A DNA stretch of 7,935 nt from Lysobacterales bacterium (GTDB lineage Bacteria > Pseudomonadota > Gammaproteobacteria > Xanthomonadales > Marinicellaceae): positions 1 to 7,935 of the forward strand of contig WGBZ01000359.1 of NCBI GenBank assembly GCA_015494035.1, written 5' to 3'. Made by a program: the position numbers and the translations under genes. The notes beneath the pieces are model-generated. The model had not been told where the DNA came from. It ran no database searches and saw nothing but the letters and a program-made list of their open reading frames with translations. Shown piece after piece: positions 6,621 to 7,935 of this stretch; the first letter of the stretch is position 1; each line of letters begins with the position of its first letter.

Positions 6621-7556
6621 TTACTGGGCGGCTTTCAGGGCGCTGAGGTCCAGTTGCAGGGTTTTGTTGCGGCCATTGCGCCGGACAGTAACGGTGACCT
6701 GCGAGGCGCCTTCCAGGTCGCGCGCCAGGCTCATCATGTTGGTAGGGGAAATGGCTTTGCCATTGATGGCGGTAATGAGGTCGTTGGATTTCAGGCCGGC
6801 CCGTTGTAACAGGGTGCCCTGACGCAGGGCCGAAACGCGCAGGCCGGAGCCAAGTTTGCCGCCCTCGGTGATGGGCACCACCTGAATGCTTTTGGCAATT
6901 TCCTCAGGATCAACCAGGTATTTCTGGCGAATCGCGTCCAGTTGCGCCTGCTGGGCCCGCGTGGCCGGTTTGTTGCCGCGAATGCCGGGCTGGGCAGTCG
7001 GTGGCGTGGCGCGGGCATTGGAGCGAGACTGGCGTATGGAGCCATTGGTAAACTGGCCGGGGCGGGCCATGGGGATTTTTTCCTCGCGCCCGTTATGGCG
7101 CAGAATCACGTAATCGGGATAAATGGCCACCAGTTCGGCCAGGTCAAAAACCGCATCGCCCACAGCAAAGCTTTTTTGCTGGCCTTGTTTGTTGTCGATA
7201 AAAGCCAGTCCGCTTTTGGGGTCGTCCCCGGCCATGGTGCCGGTGAGGCGTAACTCCAGCTGCGAAACCGGCGCACTGGCCGCGGCAGTGGCCTCATTGG
7301 GACGCCCAAACAGGTTGAAATCCGAGCCGGCGGCAGGCTGATTGTGGCTGCTGGCATTTTCCGTTGCGTTCACGGTGACGCCACTGTCCAGGCGGGGATC
7401 AGGCGGCTGCCAAAGAAAAAACGCCAGCCAGATCAGCGCCAGTGCGCCGAAGGCCAGCCACAGCGCCAGTGACACCAGCCGCGGGTCGCGCAGCCAGCCA
7501 AATCGCAGTAGCGCAGTGGCTGTGTGAGCGCGCGTGCTGGTCTGGCCCGGTTTCAC
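6621..7556 (-). CDS. gspC: Type II secretion system inner-membrane connector GspC with PDZ domain
   Basis: GspC is a bitopic inner-membrane protein whose periplasmic homology region (HR) binds the N0 domain of GspD, linking the platform to the secretin; the C-terminal PDZ domain takes part in substrate or secretin recognition. The 311-residue product has a basic cytoplasmic start, one membrane helix at about 27-49, an Asn/Ser/Ala-rich linker, the HR at about 77-165 (FNLFGRPNEA, LRLTGTMAG, SGLAFIDNKQGQQKSFAVGD), a second variable linker at 172-205, and a PDZ domain at about 228-304 (GLRVSALRQGTLLQRAGLKSNDLITAINGKAI in parts). The start is GTG: no in-frame ATG occurs before the membrane helix, and the GTG overlaps the stop of the upstream lipoprotein gene as GTGA, implying translational coupling. 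A 108-base gap with its own promoter separates it from gspD. The PDZ rather than coiled-coil end places it with the Pul/Out/Eps type. Confidence 0.93.
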   Translation of the reverse strand: MKPGQTSTRAHTATALLRFGWLRDPRLVSLALWLAFGALALIWLAFFLWQPPDPRLDSGVTVNATENASSHNQPAAGSDFNLFGRPNEATAAASAPVSQLELRLTGTMAGDDPKSGLAFIDNKQGQQKSFAVGDAVFDLAELVAIYPDYVILRHNGREEKIPMARPGQFTNGSIRQSRSNARATPPTAQPGIRGNKPATRAQQAQLDAIRQKYLVDPEEIAKSIQVVPITEGGKLGSGLRVSALRQGTLLQRAGLKSNDLITAINGKAISPTNMMSLARDLEGASQVTVTVRRNGRNKTLQLDLSALKAAQ

Positions 7557-7837
7557 TCGCTGTCGTCCCCGGCGTTTTGGCTGCTGCCTTGCTGCATGGC
7601 TTGCAGGGCCTTCCGGCGTTGTTGATCGTGCTGCTTTAATTGATCTTCCACCGCTTTGGCCTTGTCCAGTTGCTGCTTGTAGCCGCTCAGGGCGTGGGAT
7701 GCCTTGGGGGTGTTTGCAGGGGTTTCGGCAGTGGCCTGGTCATCAGTCGATGCGTTATCGTTGCCCGGGCCACCGCAGGCGGCCAGCGTTAGCAGCACGG
7801 CGAAAAGGGCGCTGTGTCTGATTAGGTTTGCATTCAT
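7553..7837 (-). CDS. Small predicted outer-membrane lipoprotein next to gspC
   Basis: I do not recognise this 94-residue protein. It begins with a basic n-region and hydrophobic core ending in the lipobox LAAC, with the lipidated cysteine at 21. Glycine at +2 does not match the inner-membrane retention signal, so Lol-dependent delivery to the outer membrane is likely. The mature part of about 74 residues starts with a flexible Gly/Asn/Asp/Thr-rich linker to about residue 47. A charged segment rich in Gln, Lys and Ala (about 52-85) follows and should form one long amphipathic helix. The ATG has GAGGA 9 bases upstream, inside the end of the preceding gene, with only 2 bases between that stop and this ATG. 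Its TGA overlaps the gspC GTG start. A role with the secretin or envelope is suggested by position only; it is shorter than known T2SS pilotins. Confidence 0.8.
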   Translation of the reverse strand: MNANLIRHSALFAVLLTLAACGGPGNDNASTDDQATAETPANTPKASHALSGYKQQLDKAKAVEDQLKQHDQQRRKALQAMQQGSSQNAGDDSE

Positions 7838-7839
7838 GT

Positions 7840-7935
7840 TTAGAATTCCTCGTCGTTCATGGCCATCAGCGTATCGGCCCCGCTGCGCAGGGTGGCGGCG
7901 TGGGTATCGGCTCGAGGCAGCAGGCGCTTGAAGTA
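7840..7935 (-). CDS. C-terminal end of an unrecognised protein (partial)
   Basis: The minus-strand frame entering from the right edge is open for 31 codons and ends at TAA (7842-7840), two bases before the lipoprotein ATG. The visible residues begin YFKRLLPRAD and end LMAMNDEEF, a soluble-looking, mixed-charge tail with no membrane segment. The frame is believable because the Shine-Dalgarno of the next gene sits in its last codons, as usual in tightly packed operons. I cannot assign a family from this fragment. Confidence 0.6.
   Translation of the reverse strand, partial: YFKRLLPRADTHAATLRSGADTLMAMNDEEF

Noticed and set aside
1..7935. Frequent GGCC and TGGCCAG words across the window
   Set aside because: They are spread through coding sequence and fit GC-rich codon choice for Ala, Gly and Leu. 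They do not form spaced arrays, and no CRISPR, tRNA, rRNA or insertion-sequence ends were seen.

Overview
This 7.9 kb window is GC-rich and densely coded, with every convincing gene on the minus strand, so transcription runs from right to left. The gene families point to a gammaproteobacterium or close relative: a type II secretion system (T2SS) with GspC carrying a PDZ domain, plus adjacent ftsE-ftsX. The sequence does not allow a genus to be named.

In transcription order the window holds: the last 31 codons of an unrecognised gene (7840-7935); a small predicted outer-membrane lipoprotein (7553-7837); gspC, the inner-membrane connector (6621-7556); an intergenic gap with a good sigma70-type promoter; gspD, the secretin (4593-6512 after start correction); gspE, the assembly ATPase (3097-4596); gspF, the platform protein (1823-3034); ftsE, a division ABC ATPase (1088-1798); and ftsX, its membrane partner (135-1091). 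Last comes a 134-base spacer with a weak terminator-like hairpin, a possible promoter and the first few codons of another gene running off the left edge. Lipoprotein/gspC, gspD/gspE and ftsE/ftsX overlap by 4 bases each, and the other internal gaps are short. gspD-gspE-gspF-ftsE-ftsX therefore looks like one transcription unit.

GspC, D, E and F give the outer-membrane pore, the link to it, the motor and the inner-membrane platform of a T2SS. The pseudopilins (G-K), GspL, GspM and the prepilin peptidase are not here and should lie elsewhere. FtsE and FtsX form the ABC-type complex that controls septal peptidoglycan hydrolases. Here ftsEX follows gspF, where many gammaproteobacteria have ftsY.

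The most notable departures from the textbook are a GspE with no cysteine at all, so its usual zinc-binding tetracysteine site is gone; the joining of a partial T2SS operon to ftsEX; and an undescribed small lipoprotein translationally coupled to gspC. I found no mobile element, CRISPR array, RNA gene or clearly new multi-gene system.
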